Part shown: positions 1 to 11,631 of the stretch, piece by piece | Layout: every line of letters begins with the position of its first letter | Numbering within the stretch: the stretch's first letter is position 1 | Assembly (NCBI GenBank): GCA_018241685.1 | Contig: JAFEDJ010000054.1 | Coordinates: forward strand, 310,001 to 374,000 | Source: Pseudomonadota bacterium | GTDB lineage: Bacteria > Pseudomonadota > Gammaproteobacteria > Burkholderiales > Rhodocyclaceae | Direction of reading: 5' to 3' | Length of the DNA stretch: 64,000 bases | Position numbers and translations under genes: made by a program | The notes under the pieces: model-generated | Seen by the model: only the letters and a program-made list of their open reading frames with translations | The model's database searches: none | What the model was told of the DNA's origin: nothing

Positions 1-318
1 ATCCTCGCCTCCAACCTGCGCCACAACATCGACGACGCCTTCCTGCGCCGCTTCCAGTCGGTGGTGGCCTTCCCGCTGCCGCGCCCGGCCGAGCGCCTGC
101 GCCTGTGGCGCGAGGCCTTCCCGGCCCCGGTGCGCCTCGACCCGGCCCTCGACCTCGCCCAGCTGGCCCGTCAGCACGAGATCTCCGGCGGCACCATCAT
201 GAACGTGGTGCGCTACGCCTGCCTGCAGGCCCTCGGCCGCGGCGACGGCTCGGTGAGCGCGGCGGCGGTGGACGAAGGCCTGCGCCGCGAACTGCTGAAG
301 GAGGGCCGGGCCAGCTAG
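1..318 (+). CDS. AAA+ ATPase, C-terminal fragment (eCIS-associated type)
   Basis: The reading frame is open from base 1, so the start and the Walker A/B part lie outside the window. The visible 105 residues begin with ILASNLRHNIDDAFLRRFQ, which matches the sensor-1 (Asn) and arginine-finger (FLRRF) region of AAA+ ATPases, followed by the small helical lid domain (PLPRPAERLRLWREAFP). ATPases of this kind are standard members of extracellular contractile injection system (eCIS) loci, where they are thought to help assembly or payload loading. The DUF4157 gene starting 110 bp downstream on the same strand fits that setting. The AAA+ call rests on motifs; the eCIS assignment is inferred from the neighbour, since sheath, tube and baseplate genes would lie to the left. 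Confidence 0.75.
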   Translation: MLASNLRHNIDDAFLRRFQSVVAFPLPRPAERLRLWREAFPAPVRLDPALDLAQLARQHEISGGTIMNVVRYACLQALGRGDGSVSAAAVDEGLRRELLKEGRAS

Positions 319-428
319 GCCGGCGCCACGATGGGCACCCGCGGACTCCGCCAGGCCCGGCTGCGCCAGCAGGCTTCACCTGCGGCGGCGAGTGAATCCG
401 CCCCCGCACGCTCCGGCGGAACGCCGCC

Positions 429-3400
429 ATGAACGCGCCGCTGTCCCGCCACATCCTGCGCACGCCCGAGCATCGGGCCGTGGCAGCACTGGTCAGGACG
501 CCGGCGCCGGTCATGCCGCAGCGCGCGACGGCCGGCGAGCTGACGGTATCCAGCCCCCACGATGCGGCCGAGCGGGAGGCGGTGCAGGTCGCCCGCCGGG
601 TGGTCAGCCTGCCGGCGGCGCCGGTGTCGGCCAGTGCCACCCGCTTTGCCGGCCTCGTGCCGGCGGCGGCCCAGCGCGCACCGGCGACGACGGCAGCCGC
701 TGCGCCACGGCCAGCCCCCGCCGCCGCGGCCGCGCTACCCACCGGCGGCCAGCCGCTGCCGCGCAGCCTGCGGGACTTCATGGAGCCGCGCTTCGGTGCC
801 GACTTCTCGGCAGTGCGCATCCACACCGGGCCGCAGGCGGCCCAGGCCAGCCGCCGGCTCAACGCAGCGGCCTTCACGGTCGGCCGTGACATCTTCTTCG
901 GTCGCGACGCCTACCAGCCCGACAGCAGCGCCGGCCGCGAGCTGATCGCCCACGAGCTGACCCACACCATCCAGCAGGGCGCCACCGCGCAGGGGCCGGC
1001 CCAGGTCCGGCGCAGCCTGCTGCCCGGCGTCGTCGAGCACAGCCCGCCGGCAGTGCAGCGCCTCGGCATCAGCGACGCACTGGACTTCTTCGCCGACCAC
1101 GCCAACAACCTGCCCGGCTTCCGCATGTTCACGCTGGTGCTGGGGGTGAACCCGATCAACATGCGGGCCGTCGAGCGCACCCCGGCCAACCTGCTGCGGG
1201 CTGTGGTGGAGCTGATGCCCGGCGGCGCGCTGATCACCCAGGCCCTCGACAACCACGGCATCATCGACCGGGTAGCCGTATGGGTGCAGCAGCAGATCGC
1301 CACTCTTGGGCTGATCGGCAGCAGCATCCGCCAGGCAGTGGACCGTTTCCTCGACAGCCTGGGCTGGCGCGACATCTTCGACCTGGGCGGGGTGTGGGAG
1401 CGGGCCAAGCGCATCGTCACCGACCCCATCTCGCGCATCACCAGCTTCGTCGGCAACCTGGTGTCCGGCGTGCTGCAGTTCATCCGCGACGCGATCCTGC
1501 GCCCGCTGGCCGGGCTGGCCGCCGGCACCCGCGGCTGGGATCTGCTGTGCGCGGTGCTCGGCCGCAATCCGATCACCGGCGACCCGGTGCCGCGCAGTGC
1601 TGAAAACCTGATCGGCGGCTTCATGAAGCTGATCGGCCAGGACGAGGTGTGGGAGAACATCAAGAAGGGCAACGCCATCCCCCGCGCCTGGGCCTGGTTC
1701 CAGGGCGCGCTGGCCGGCCTGATGGGCTTCGTCACGGCGCTGCCGGGGATGTTCATGGACACCCTGCGCAGCCTCGGCGTCTCCGACCTGCTGACGCTGC
1801 CGCAGACCTTCGTGCGCATCGCGCGGGTCTTCGGTGATTTCGCCGGGCGCTTCTTCAGCTGGGCCGGGCAGCAGGTGATCAGCCTGCTGGAGATCATCTT
1901 CGAGGTGGTCGCCCCCAGCGTGATGCCCTACCTGCGCCGCACCGCCGGCGCGCTGCAGAGCATCTTCCGCAACCCGATCGGCTTCGTGCGCAACCTGGTG
2001 CGGGCGGCGAAGGCCGGCTTCGAGGGCTTCGTGGACCGCATCGGCACCCACCTCAAGACCGGCCTCATCGAGTGGCTCACCGGCTCACTGCCGGGGATCT
2101 ACATCCCGCAGAAGCTGGAACTGCAGGAAATCCTCAAGTTCGTGCTGTCGGTGCTCGGCCTGACTTGGCAGAACATCCGCCAGAAACTCGTCACGGCGGT
2201 CGGCGAGCCGGTGGTGAAGGCCATGGAAACCGGCTTCGACGTGGTCGTCGCGCTGGTCACCGGCGGGCCGGCAGCGGCCTGGGAAAAGATCAAGGAGATG
2301 CTCGGCAACCTGAAGGACATGGTGATCGGCGGCATCAGCGACTTCGTCATCGACATGGTGGTGAAGAAGGCGGTGCCCAAGCTGGTGGCGATGTTCATCC
2401 CCGGCGCCGGCTTCATCTCGGCGATCCTGTCGATCTACGACACGGTGATGGTCTTCGTCAGCAAGCTGGCGCAGATCGCCCAGACCGTGAAGGCCTTCGT
2501 CGATTCCATCGTGGCGATCGCCGGCGGCGCCATCGACGCGGCGGCCAGGCGCGTGGAATCCACGCTGGCCAACCTGCTGTCCCTGGCGATCAGCTTCCTG
2601 GCCGGCTTCATCGGCCTCGGCAAGGTGGCCGACAAGGTGATGGCGGTGATCCAGAAGATCCGCGCGCCGATCGACAAGGCCCTCGACTGGCTGGTCGGCT
2701 GGATCGTCAAGATCGGCAAGGCGCTGTACGGCAAGGCCAAGGCGGCGGTCGGCAAGGTCGTCGAATGGTGGAAGGAGCGCAAGCCCTTCCGCACCGCCGG
2801 CGGCGAATCCCACGAGGTGTATTTCACCGGCGACGAGAAGAAGCCGGTGCCGATGGTGGCCAGCAAGGATCCCAAGCCGATCCTCAGCAAGCTCGACCAG
2901 TACGCCGCGATGGCCAAGGAGGCCGACGCCAGCAAGGCCCGCAAGAACGCCGTGGCGGTGATCGGGCGGGTGCGCCAGACCCTCGCCACGACGCCGGAGT
3001 CGCCGACGGTGGTGGCCGACATGAAGACCCTCTTCGAGGCCTTCGAGGAAGTCGGTGCGCCGAAGAAAACCAGCTTCCTGAGCCAGGTCCAGACCGGCCT
3101 CGGCGGCAGCCAGGTGGCGGTGCACATGAGCATCGACTGGCTCGACGCCAAATATGCCGGCGCCCACGGCAGCGGGCCGTCCTCGTCGGCGCTGTCAGCG
3201 GTGATGAACCAGCTGGTCACCGATCCGGGCGAGAGCGCCGAACGCAAGTACATCAAGGGCCACCTGCTCAACGACAAGCTGGGCGGCGAAGGCGACGACA
3301 GGAACCTGTTCCCGATCACCGCCATCGCCAACAGCCGCCACCGCTACTCCACCGAATCGACGGTACTCGGCTGGCTGAAAAAGAAGAACAGCTGGGTGTG

Positions 3401-3602
3401 GTACGAGGTGAAGGTGGGCATCGTCGCCTCCAGCTTCCCGGTGCCCGGGAAGAAGAGCCCGCGCAACTTCGTGAACGCCGACTTCAACTGCTACGCGATC
3501 CGCAAGAACGAGGACGGCGAGCAGCAGGAAGCCTTCACCAGCACCATCGCATCCCGCCAGGGCGCCCGACCGGACGCCGAGGTCTTCGACCTCGGCAAGT
3601 AG
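429..3602 (+). CDS. DUF4157 (eCIS core domain) giant protein with nuclease-like C-terminus
   Basis: A 1,057-residue protein. Residues 1-110 are Ala/Pro-rich and look disordered. Residues about 112-190 form a DUF4157 domain: LRDFMEPRFGADFSAVRIH, then HELTHTIQQ with the HExxH-type motif at residues 175-179. DUF4157 is a hallmark of proteins tied to eCIS particles. Residues about 215-790 are a chain of amphipathic and hydrophobic helices (for example AISFLAGFIGLGKVADKVM and LDWLVGWIVKIGKAL) of the kind that often follows DUF4157. The last roughly 130 residues contain YIKGHLLNDKLGGEGDDRN and NLFPITAIANSRH (KGH near 943-945), resembling the His/Asn core of DNA/RNA non-specific endonucleases of the Endonuclease_NS_2 type. 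No signal peptide is visible. The ATG follows a weak GGCGGAACGCC. The role as an eCIS-delivered toxin is an inference; the domain order is read directly. Confidence 0.8.
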   Translation: MNAPLSRHILRTPEHRAVAALVRTPAPVMPQRATAGELTVSSPHDAAEREAVQVARRVVSLPAAPVSASATRFAGLVPAAAQRAPATTAAAAPRPAPAAAAALPTGGQPLPRSLRDFMEPRFGADFSAVRIHTGPQAAQASRRLNAAAFTVGRDIFFGRDAYQPDSSAGRELIAHELTHTIQQGATAQGPAQVRRSLLPGVVEHSPPAVQRLGISDALDFFADHANNLPGFRMFTLVLGVNPINMRAVERTPANLLRAVVELMPGGALITQALDNHGIIDRVAVWVQQQIATLGLIGSSIRQAVDRFLDSLGWRDIFDLGGVWERAKRIVTDPISRITSFVGNLVSGVLQFIRDAILRPLAGLAAGTRGWDLLCAVLGRNPITGDPVPRSAENLIGGFMKLIGQDEVWENIKKGNAIPRAWAWFQGALAGLMGFVTALPGMFMDTLRSLGVSDLLTLPQTFVRIARVFGDFAGRFFSWAGQQVISLLEIIFEVVAPSVMPYLRRTAGALQSIFRNPIGFVRNLVRAAKAGFEGFVDRIGTHLKTGLIEWLTGSLPGIYIPQKLELQEILKFVLSVLGLTWQNIRQKLVTAVGEPVVKAMETGFDVVVALVTGGPAAAWEKIKEMLGNLKDMVIGGISDFVIDMVVKKAVPKLVAMFIPGAGFISAILSIYDTVMVFVSKLAQIAQTVKAFVDSIVAIAGGAIDAAARRVESTLANLLSLAISFLAGFIGLGKVADKVMAVIQKIRAPIDKALDWLVGWIVKIGKALYGKAKAAVGKVVEWWKERKPFRTAGGESHEVYFTGDEKKPVPMVASKDPKPILSKLDQYAAMAKEADASKARKNAVAVIGRVRQTLATTPESPTVVADMKTLFEAFEEVGAPKKTSFLSQVQTGLGGSQVAVHMSIDWLDAKYAGAHGSGPSSSALSAVMNQLVTDPGESAERKYIKGHLLNDKLGGEGDDRNLFPITAIANSRHRYSTESTVLGWLKKKNSWVWYEVKVGIVASSFPVPGKKSPRNFVNADFNCYAIRKNEDGEQQEAFTSTIASRQGARPDAEVFDLGK

Positions 3603-3605
3603 CGC

Positions 3606-4364
3606 TCAGCCGGCCAGCGCATCCCACAGCAGCTTCACGCCCGACAAGCCCAGTGCCGCCGTGGCGAACAGGTAGAAGCCGCGCTCCGGCAGCTTCGCCA
3701 GCACGCGCATGCCGGTCCATACGCCGATCGGCACCAGCGGCAGCAGCATCGCCGACATCAGCAGCGTATCGCGGGAGAACAGGCCAAGGCCCAGGTAGAA
3801 GGGCAGCTTGGCCAGGTTGATGAAGGCGAAGAAGAACACCGAGGTGGCCACGAAAACCTGGCGCGGCTGGCTACGACTGAGCAAGTAGACCATCACCGGC
3901 GGCCCGCCGGCGTGGGCCAGCGTGCTGGTGAAGCCGGCTCCGGCGCCACACAGCCACGCAAAACCGCGGCGCGGCGGCTGGCCGCCCGTTCCGGCGGTCT
4001 GGCGGCTGCGGCGCAGCACGCGATCCGCCGCGAAAGCCACCGAGATCAGACCCAGCGCGCCCTTCACCATCGTCTCCGACATCACGCCGAAGGCCAGCGT
4101 GCCGGCGGCAATGCCAGCCACCGCGGCGGGGATCAGCAGGCGCAGGTCGGCCCAGTCGGCTTTTCCACGCCACGCGCGGATGCCGACCATGTCCATACAG
4201 ACGAGGATCGGCAGCATCACCGCCACCGCGTCCCGCGGCGACAGCCACATGGACATGAAAGGCACGGCCAGCCCGCCGAGGGCACCACCGAGGCCAGATT
4301 TGGAGATGCCGGTGAGCAGGACGGCGATCGCGGTGACGATCCAGCCAGCGGCGTTCATTTCCAT
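3606..4364 (-). CDS. TauE/SafE family sulfite exporter-like membrane protein
   Basis: About 252 residues, almost entirely hydrophobic, with seven to eight likely membrane helices. The opening GWIVTAIAVLLTGISKSGLGG is the TauE/SafE signature (glycine-rich first repeat), and a second related stretch (AGAGFTSTLAHAGGPPVMVY) gives the typical internal duplication. Family members are thought to export sulfite or other sulfur- or carbon-containing anions; the substrate here cannot be told. The start at MEMNAAGW is preferred over an upstream in-frame ATG that would add a Cys-rich, non-hydrophobic leader. The gene converges on the DUF4157 gene with only 3 bp between stop codons, so it is not part of that operon and shows no link to the injection system. 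Confidence 0.85.
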   Translation of the reverse strand: MEMNAAGWIVTAIAVLLTGISKSGLGGALGGLAVPFMSMWLSPRDAVAVMLPILVCMDMVGIRAWRGKADWADLRLLIPAAVAGIAAGTLAFGVMSETMVKGALGLISVAFAADRVLRRSRQTAGTGGQPPRRGFAWLCGAGAGFTSTLAHAGGPPVMVYLLSRSQPRQVFVATSVFFFAFINLAKLPFYLGLGLFSRDTLLMSAMLLPLVPIGVWTGMRVLAKLPERGFYLFATAALGLSGVKLLWDALAG

Positions 4365-4486
4365 CGGAGCAGGGACAACGGGGTCGGGGAAGGGAGCGCC
4401 GCAGCATAGCAGGCAATGTGAATCCATGTTGCAGGGCGGCACCGCGCATACCCATGCCTATGCCTTAAGTAGTACATTTTCCACTT

Positions 4487-4506
4487 CCGGCCGGTTTTTT
4501 CCGGCC
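4487..4506. other. GC hairpin with T6 loop upstream of the hybrid kinase
   Basis: GGCCGG (4489-4494) pairs with CCGGCC (4501-4506) around a loop of six T. It lies in the intergenic space between the divergent TauE-type gene and the hybrid kinase gene at 4545. The T run is in the loop rather than after the stem, so it does not look like an intrinsic terminator. Role unknown. Confidence 0.4.
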
Positions 4507-4544
4507 AGCTGATCCGCCGCCTCCGTCGTGGCCCCTGTCCGAAG

Positions 4545-7433
<2,889 letters not shown>

Positions 7434-7486
7434 ACTTCGTCATTTGCCGGCCGAAATAGCAGAAACCGTCCGCCGCCTGACCTCCG

Positions 7487-8779
7487 ATGCCAGACACCCC
7501 GTCCCAGGATTTCGTCGTCACCCCTGACCAGCTCTGCATAGGGCTGTTCATCCATATCGACCTGCCCTGGTTCAGCCACCCGTTCAGCTTCAACAGCTTC
7601 AAGATCCGCAGCGCCGACCAGCTGCAGACCCTGCGCACACTGGGTCTGAAGCACTTCCGCTACGACCCGGACCGCTCGGACGTGTTGCCGCGGGGCATGG
7701 TGACGACGCTGCCAGTGGAGGTGCCGCCCGCCACGCCCCCCGTCGAGGATGTGGCCACCAACGCCGCGCTGGCCAGCAAGCATGAGCGCATCGCCCGCCT
7801 GGCCCAGCGCAAGCGCCAGGTCGTCGAGGTGGAGAAGGCCCTGGTCAAGGCCGCCGGCGTGATGCGCAACATCAACAAGAACCTGTTCGCCCGCCCAAAG
7901 GAATGCCTGGAGGAAGTGGACGAGCTGGTCAATCAGATGGTCACCGCCTTCCTCGACCAACCCGATGTAGCGCTGCACGTGATCGGTGAACACGCCGGTG
8001 GCGAGGAAACCTACTTCCATGGCCTCAACACCTCGATCCTGTCGATGATGCTGGCCAAGGACCTGGGTTTCAACCGGCCCGCCTGCCAGTTGCTGGGCGT
8101 CGGCGCGCTGCTCCACGATGTTGGCCTCAGCGACGTGCCCGACCGCATCGCACGGCCGCGCCAGGAACTCACCACACCGGAACGCAACCTGCGCCAGCTT
8201 CATTGCGAGTACGGACTGCGCATGGGCAAGCAGCTCGGCTTGCCCGAACCGGTGCTGCGCATCATCTTCCAGCACCACGAGCTGTCCGACGGCAGCGGCT
8301 ATCCCAACAAGCTCAAGGGCGACCAGATCGATCCGCTGGCGCGCATCGTGTCGCTGGTCAATTACTACGACAACCTGTGCAATCCGCCCGACCTGGCCAA
8401 AGCGATGACGCCCCACGAGACGCTGTCGCTGATGTTCGCCCAGCGCCGCGCCAAGTTCGACGGCAAGGTGCTGCAGGTGATGATCCGCTGCCTCGGCGTT
8501 TATCCGCCGGGCACCGTGGTCAAGCTGTCCAACGACGCGTTGGCGCTGGTGTCCTCGGTAAACCCGGCCAAGCCGCTACGCCCATGGGTCACAGTCTACG
8601 ACCCCAGCATTCCGAAGGACGAAGCGATCCTGCTCGACCTGGAAGACGAGCCGGACATCAACATCGCCAAGGCCCTGCGCCCGATCCAGCTTCCGCCCGA
8701 GGTCTATGAATACCTCAGCCCGCGCAAGCGCGTGACTTACTATTTCGACTCCGACTCGCGCAAGGGACGCCGGCAATGA
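7487..8779 (+). CDS. DUF3391 + HD-GYP c-di-GMP phosphodiesterase
   Basis: A 430-residue cytoplasmic protein. The N-terminus (DQLCIGLFIHIDLPWFSHPF) is a DUF3391 domain, typical of stand-alone HD-GYP proteins. The catalytic domain has LLHDVG (HD near 210-211), HHELSDGSGYP with the HH pair near 263-264 and GYP near 271-273, and later LARIVSLVNYYDNLCN. These are the residues that bind the metal centre and c-di-GMP in the family, so it is likely an active phosphodiesterase lowering c-di-GMP. It lies between two hybrid kinases on the same strand, and its stop overlaps the next start (ATGA), which implies translational coupling and a shared pathway with the downstream kinase. Confidence 0.92.
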   Translation: MPDTPSQDFVVTPDQLCIGLFIHIDLPWFSHPFSFNSFKIRSADQLQTLRTLGLKHFRYDPDRSDVLPRGMVTTLPVEVPPATPPVEDVATNAALASKHERIARLAQRKRQVVEVEKALVKAAGVMRNINKNLFARPKECLEEVDELVNQMVTAFLDQPDVALHVIGEHAGGEETYFHGLNTSILSMMLAKDLGFNRPACQLLGVGALLHDVGLSDVPDRIARPRQELTTPERNLRQLHCEYGLRMGKQLGLPEPVLRIIFQHHELSDGSGYPNKLKGDQIDPLARIVSLVNYYDNLCNPPDLAKAMTPHETLSLMFAQRRAKFDGKVLQVMIRCLGVYPPGTVVKLSNDALALVSSVNPAKPLRPWVTVYDPSIPKDEAILLDLEDEPDINIAKALRPIQLPPEVYEYLSPRKRVTYYFDSDSRKGRRQ

Positions 8780-10701
8780 GCGAACGCTACCAGGACCTGC
8801 TGTTCGCCGCCGCCGAAGAGATCCTCCTCCTCGTCGACCCCGAGTCCCTGGTCATCTTGGCCGCCAACCCCGCCGCCTCGCGCCTGCTCGGCTATCCGGC
8901 CGGCAGCCTGCCCGGCCAGTCGATCACTGACATCGAATGCGCACTGACCGACCTGTTCTTCTGGGAGGAGATGCGGGCCGGCGGCGGCACCGAGGATCAG
9001 GTCATGGAAGGCCTCTACCGGCGCGCCGACGACAGCCTCCTATCGGCACGCAAGACGGTGCGGCGGATCTCCGAGGGCATCCTGGTGAGAGCCACCGACA
9101 TCGGCGCGCAGAAACGCGCCGAGGACGAACTCGCGCTGATGGCCTCGCGCCTGCGGGCGACGCTCGAAGCCACTGCCGACGGCATCCTGGTGCTCGACCG
9201 CAACGGTCATGTCACCAACATGAACCGGCGCCTGGCGCGCCTGTGGAACCTGCCCGAGGAACTCCTCGCCCGCCACGACGACAATGCGATCCTGCAGTAC
9301 ATGGCCGACGCGGTGGAAAGCGGCACCGACCTGCACGCGCTGCTGACCCGCCACAGCCAGGATCTGAAGGAGACCTTCGACATCCTGCCACTGCGCGACG
9401 GCCGTATCTTCGAGGCCAGCTCGCGGCCGGCCCGCCACGATGAGGAGGTCATCGGCCGGGTGTTCTGCATCACCGACGTCACCGAGCGCCACAAGGCCGA
9501 GCAGGCCCTGATCGCCGCCCGCGATGCGGCGAACGCCGCCAATCGGGCCAAGAGCGACTTCCTGGCGATGATGTCCCACGAGATCCGCACCCCGATGAAC
9601 GGCATCATCGGCATGGCTCAATTGCTCGAGATGTCACCGCACACACCCGAGCAGCAGGAATACATCGCCACCATCCAGAGCAGTGGCGATGCACTGCTGG
9701 GCATCATCAACGACATCCTCGACTACTCGAAGATCGAGGCCCGCAAGCTGAGCCTCGAGAAGATCGGCTTCGACCTGCGCCCGCTGGTCGCCGACGTGGA
9801 GAAACTGTTCCGCGCCCGCGCCGCGGAAAAATCCATCGTGTTCACCGCGATGGTTGCCGACAGCGTGCCGCGTGTGGTGGTCGGCGATCCGACCCGTCTG
9901 CGCCAGATCCTAATGAACCTGGTCGGCAATGCCTTCAAGTTCACGGCCCACGGGCAGATCGGCGTACATGCCACCTCTGCGCCGCTCGGTCCCGGCCGGA
10001 TCAGCCTGCGCGTCACCATCAGCGACACCGGCATCGGCATCGCCGCGGACAAGTGCGCGCACATCTTCACGCCCTTCGAGCAGGCCGACATGTCCACCAC
10101 CCGCCGCTACGGCGGCACCGGTCTCGGCCTGGCGATCTGCCGCATGCTGTGCGAGCTGATGGGCGGTCAGATCGGCGTGGACAGCCAGGAAGGTGCCGGC
10201 TCACGCTTCTGGTTCACCGCCGAACTGGAAACCGGCGTCGGCGAGGAAGCCCACACCCCCGACGCGCCGCGCGTGATCCTGCGCAAGAACACGCGCATCC
10301 TCGTCGTCGAGGACAACCCGATCAACCGTACCGTGCTGGCGCGCATGCTGGAACGCTTCGGCGCCCAGGATGTGGCCTTCGCCGAGGACGGCGAGGACGC
10401 GCTGGCCCGCTGTGCCACGGCCGACTACGAGCTGATCTTCATGGATGCCCGCATGCCACGTCTGGACGGTCTAGTTGCCACCCGCAGACTGCGCGAGCAG
10501 GGCTACAAGGCCTACATCATCGGTGTCAGCGCCGACGCGATGCCGGAGGAGCGCCGCGATGCGCTGGCCGCCGGCATGGACGACTACGTGATCAAGCCGA
10601 TCGCCCGCGACGCACTGGCGGCGGCCATCGAGCGCTGGCGGCAGACCCTGATCGCCGCCTACCGTGCCGGCCTGGCAATCAAACCGCCCGAGGAAGTGTA
10701 A
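8776..10701 (+). CDS. PAS-PAS hybrid sensor histidine kinase with receiver domain
   Basis: A 641-residue protein without clear membrane helices. Two PAS domains occupy about residues 1-110 ([20 protein letters not shown]) and 125-245 ([20 protein letters not shown]). HisKA has [12 protein letters not shown] (His near 268), the HATPase has GNAFKF, DTGIGI and GTGLGLAI, and the receiver has [12 protein letters not shown] and LIFMDARMP (Asp near 557). It starts inside the stop of the HD-GYP gene (ATGA overlap), so the two are almost certainly co-translated. The likely role is a cytoplasmic sensor relaying through its own receiver; its partner and signal are not visible here. Confidence 0.93.
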   Translation: MSERYQDLLFAAAEEILLLVDPESLVILAANPAASRLLGYPAGSLPGQSITDIECALTDLFFWEEMRAGGGTEDQVMEGLYRRADDSLLSARKTVRRISEGILVRATDIGAQKRAEDELALMASRLRATLEATADGILVLDRNGHVTNMNRRLARLWNLPEELLARHDDNAILQYMADAVESGTDLHALLTRHSQDLKETFDILPLRDGRIFEASSRPARHDEEVIGRVFCITDVTERHKAEQALIAARDAANAANRAKSDFLAMMSHEIRTPMNGIIGMAQLLEMSPHTPEQQEYIATIQSSGDALLGIINDILDYSKIEARKLSLEKIGFDLRPLVADVEKLFRARAAEKSIVFTAMVADSVPRVVVGDPTRLRQILMNLVGNAFKFTAHGQIGVHATSAPLGPGRISLRVTISDTGIGIAADKCAHIFTPFEQADMSTTRRYGGTGLGLAICRMLCELMGGQIGVDSQEGAGSRFWFTAELETGVGEEAHTPDAPRVILRKNTRILVVEDNPINRTVLARMLERFGAQDVAFAEDGEDALARCATADYELIFMDARMPRLDGLVATRRLREQGYKAYIIGVSADAMPEERRDALAAGMDDYVIKPIARDALAAAIERWRQTLIAAYRAGLAIKPPEEV

Positions 10702-10734
10702 GCGGGCATCCCGGCTGCATCGGCCCGCCACGGC

Positions 10735-10762
10735 AAGAAGCCCCGCGAATGCTGGGTTTCTT
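10735..10762 (+). terminator. Possible weak terminator after the signalling block
   Basis: AAGAAGCCC (10735-10743) can pair with GGGTTTCTT (10754-10762), with one G-T pair and a 10-base loop. It lies 34 bp after the hybrid kinase stop and ahead of the next promoter region. There is no long U run after the stem, so termination strength is uncertain. Confidence 0.35.
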
Positions 10763-10881
10763 CGCTGGAGGCCACGGTGCAGGCGCATAAATTTTCTTAC
10801 AAAGCCATGCAAGGACGGTGCAAGGCCAGCGGCTATCCTTGAAACGTACCGCGCTCCCGCGGGCGCGCCAAGGAGAAAACC

Positions 10882-11193
10882 ATGCTGAATACCCGCCAAT
10901 GGATCACCGCTGCCCTGATCGGCATTGCCGGCCTGGGCCTGTCTGCCACCGCCAGCGCCGACCGCGGCGAAGGCCATGGCTGGGGCCACCGCGGAGAATG
11001 GCGCGGCCACCATCATCATCACGGCGGCCGCGGCTACGGCCCGGTGTATTACGCACCGCAGCCCGTCTATGTGGCACCGCCGCCGGTCGTCTATGAACGT
11101 CCGATCATCTACGCGCCGCAGCCGGTGTATGCCTACCCGAGCCGGCCGTCGGTAGTGGTCAGCGTGCCGCCGCTGGTCTTCCCGCTGCGCTGA
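10882..11193 (+). CDS. Small secreted His/Pro/Tyr-rich protein (PXPV-repeat type)
   Basis: A 103-residue protein with a clear signal peptide (MLNTRQWITAALIGIAGLGL...ATASA). The mature part has a His-rich patch (GWGHRGEWRGHHHHHGGRGYG) and then repeated Tyr-Ala-Pro-Gln-Pro-Val-Tyr units (YAPQPVYV, YAPQPVYA), like the short PXPV-repeat proteins of betaproteobacteria. A good ribosome site AAGGAG lies 6 bases before the ATG. It is likely periplasmic or surface-exposed; the His cluster suggests metal binding, which is a guess. No enzymatic motif is seen. An AT-rich stretch near 10787-10805 could hold its own promoter. Confidence 0.8.
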   Translation: MLNTRQWITAALIGIAGLGLSATASADRGEGHGWGHRGEWRGHHHHHGGRGYGPVYYAPQPVYVAPPPVVYERPIIYAPQPVYAYPSRPSVVVSVPPLVFPLR

Positions 11194-11199
11194 CGTGCA

Positions 11200-11538
11200 T
11201 CATAAGCCGATCTTCGGCACCGCCTGACCCCGCAGACAGCACAGGTAGGCGGCAGTCAGTTCGTCCAGGTAGTTGCGATAGATCGTCGCCCAGCCTTCCG
11301 CCCCCGCCTCGAGGAGCAGGTCGAGGCGGGCCTGGTGGGTGACGCGATCGCGCTCGTCGAGCACATCGTCCCGGCTCAACGCCTGCGCGCGCAGACGGTT
11401 TTCCGCCGTCCCCACGACGAGACGGCTGCCGAGGAAGTGCATGCGCTGCACCACATCGGCGTGGGCCAGCCACAGGCGCCCCAGCAAGGCTCCTTGGCAG
11501 AGGGTGGCGCAGCTCAGCGCCGTCGGTAGGAATCCCAT
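11200..11538 (-). CDS. Hypothetical 112-residue helical protein
   Basis: I do not recognise a family. The product is mostly predicted helix, with a Cys-containing hydrophobic start (MGFLPTALSCATLCQG) and a tail of LEAGAEGWATIYRNYLDELT. The pattern is loosely like phasin-type or chaperone-like helical proteins, but no motif proves it. It converges on the PXPV gene with 6 bp between the stops. The ribosome site is weak (AGAGAG about 9 bases before ATG). It is likely a real gene, since its frame is uninterrupted and it fills an otherwise empty interval. Confidence 0.5.
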   Translation of the reverse strand: MGFLPTALSCATLCQGALLGRLWLAHADVVQRMHFLGSRLVVGTAENRLRAQALSRDDVLDERDRVTHQARLDLLLEAGAEGWATIYRNYLDELTAAYLCCLRGQAVPKIGL

Positions 11539-11631
11539 TTTTGTAATCGCTCTCTGTTGAGGTTGGCGTCGTTGCCAGCCTGTCTATCGTTTTAGCCGAG
11601 CAGACAGCAGAAGCAAGCCTTGGCCCCTGAT

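Noticed and set aside
175-900. Minus-strand open frames opposite the ATPase and DUF4157 gene starts
   Set aside because: Arg/Ala/Gly-rich products without motifs, antisense to genes with clear domains.
951-965. HELTH in the DUF4157 domain as proof of an active metalloprotease
   Set aside because: DUF4157 keeps an HExxH-like motif, but no third metal ligand was identified and protease activity is not established for the family; the motif is used only to identify the domain.
4487-4506. Intrinsic terminator upstream of the hybrid kinase
   Set aside because: The T run forms the loop and does not follow the stem, so the structure does not fit a terminator.
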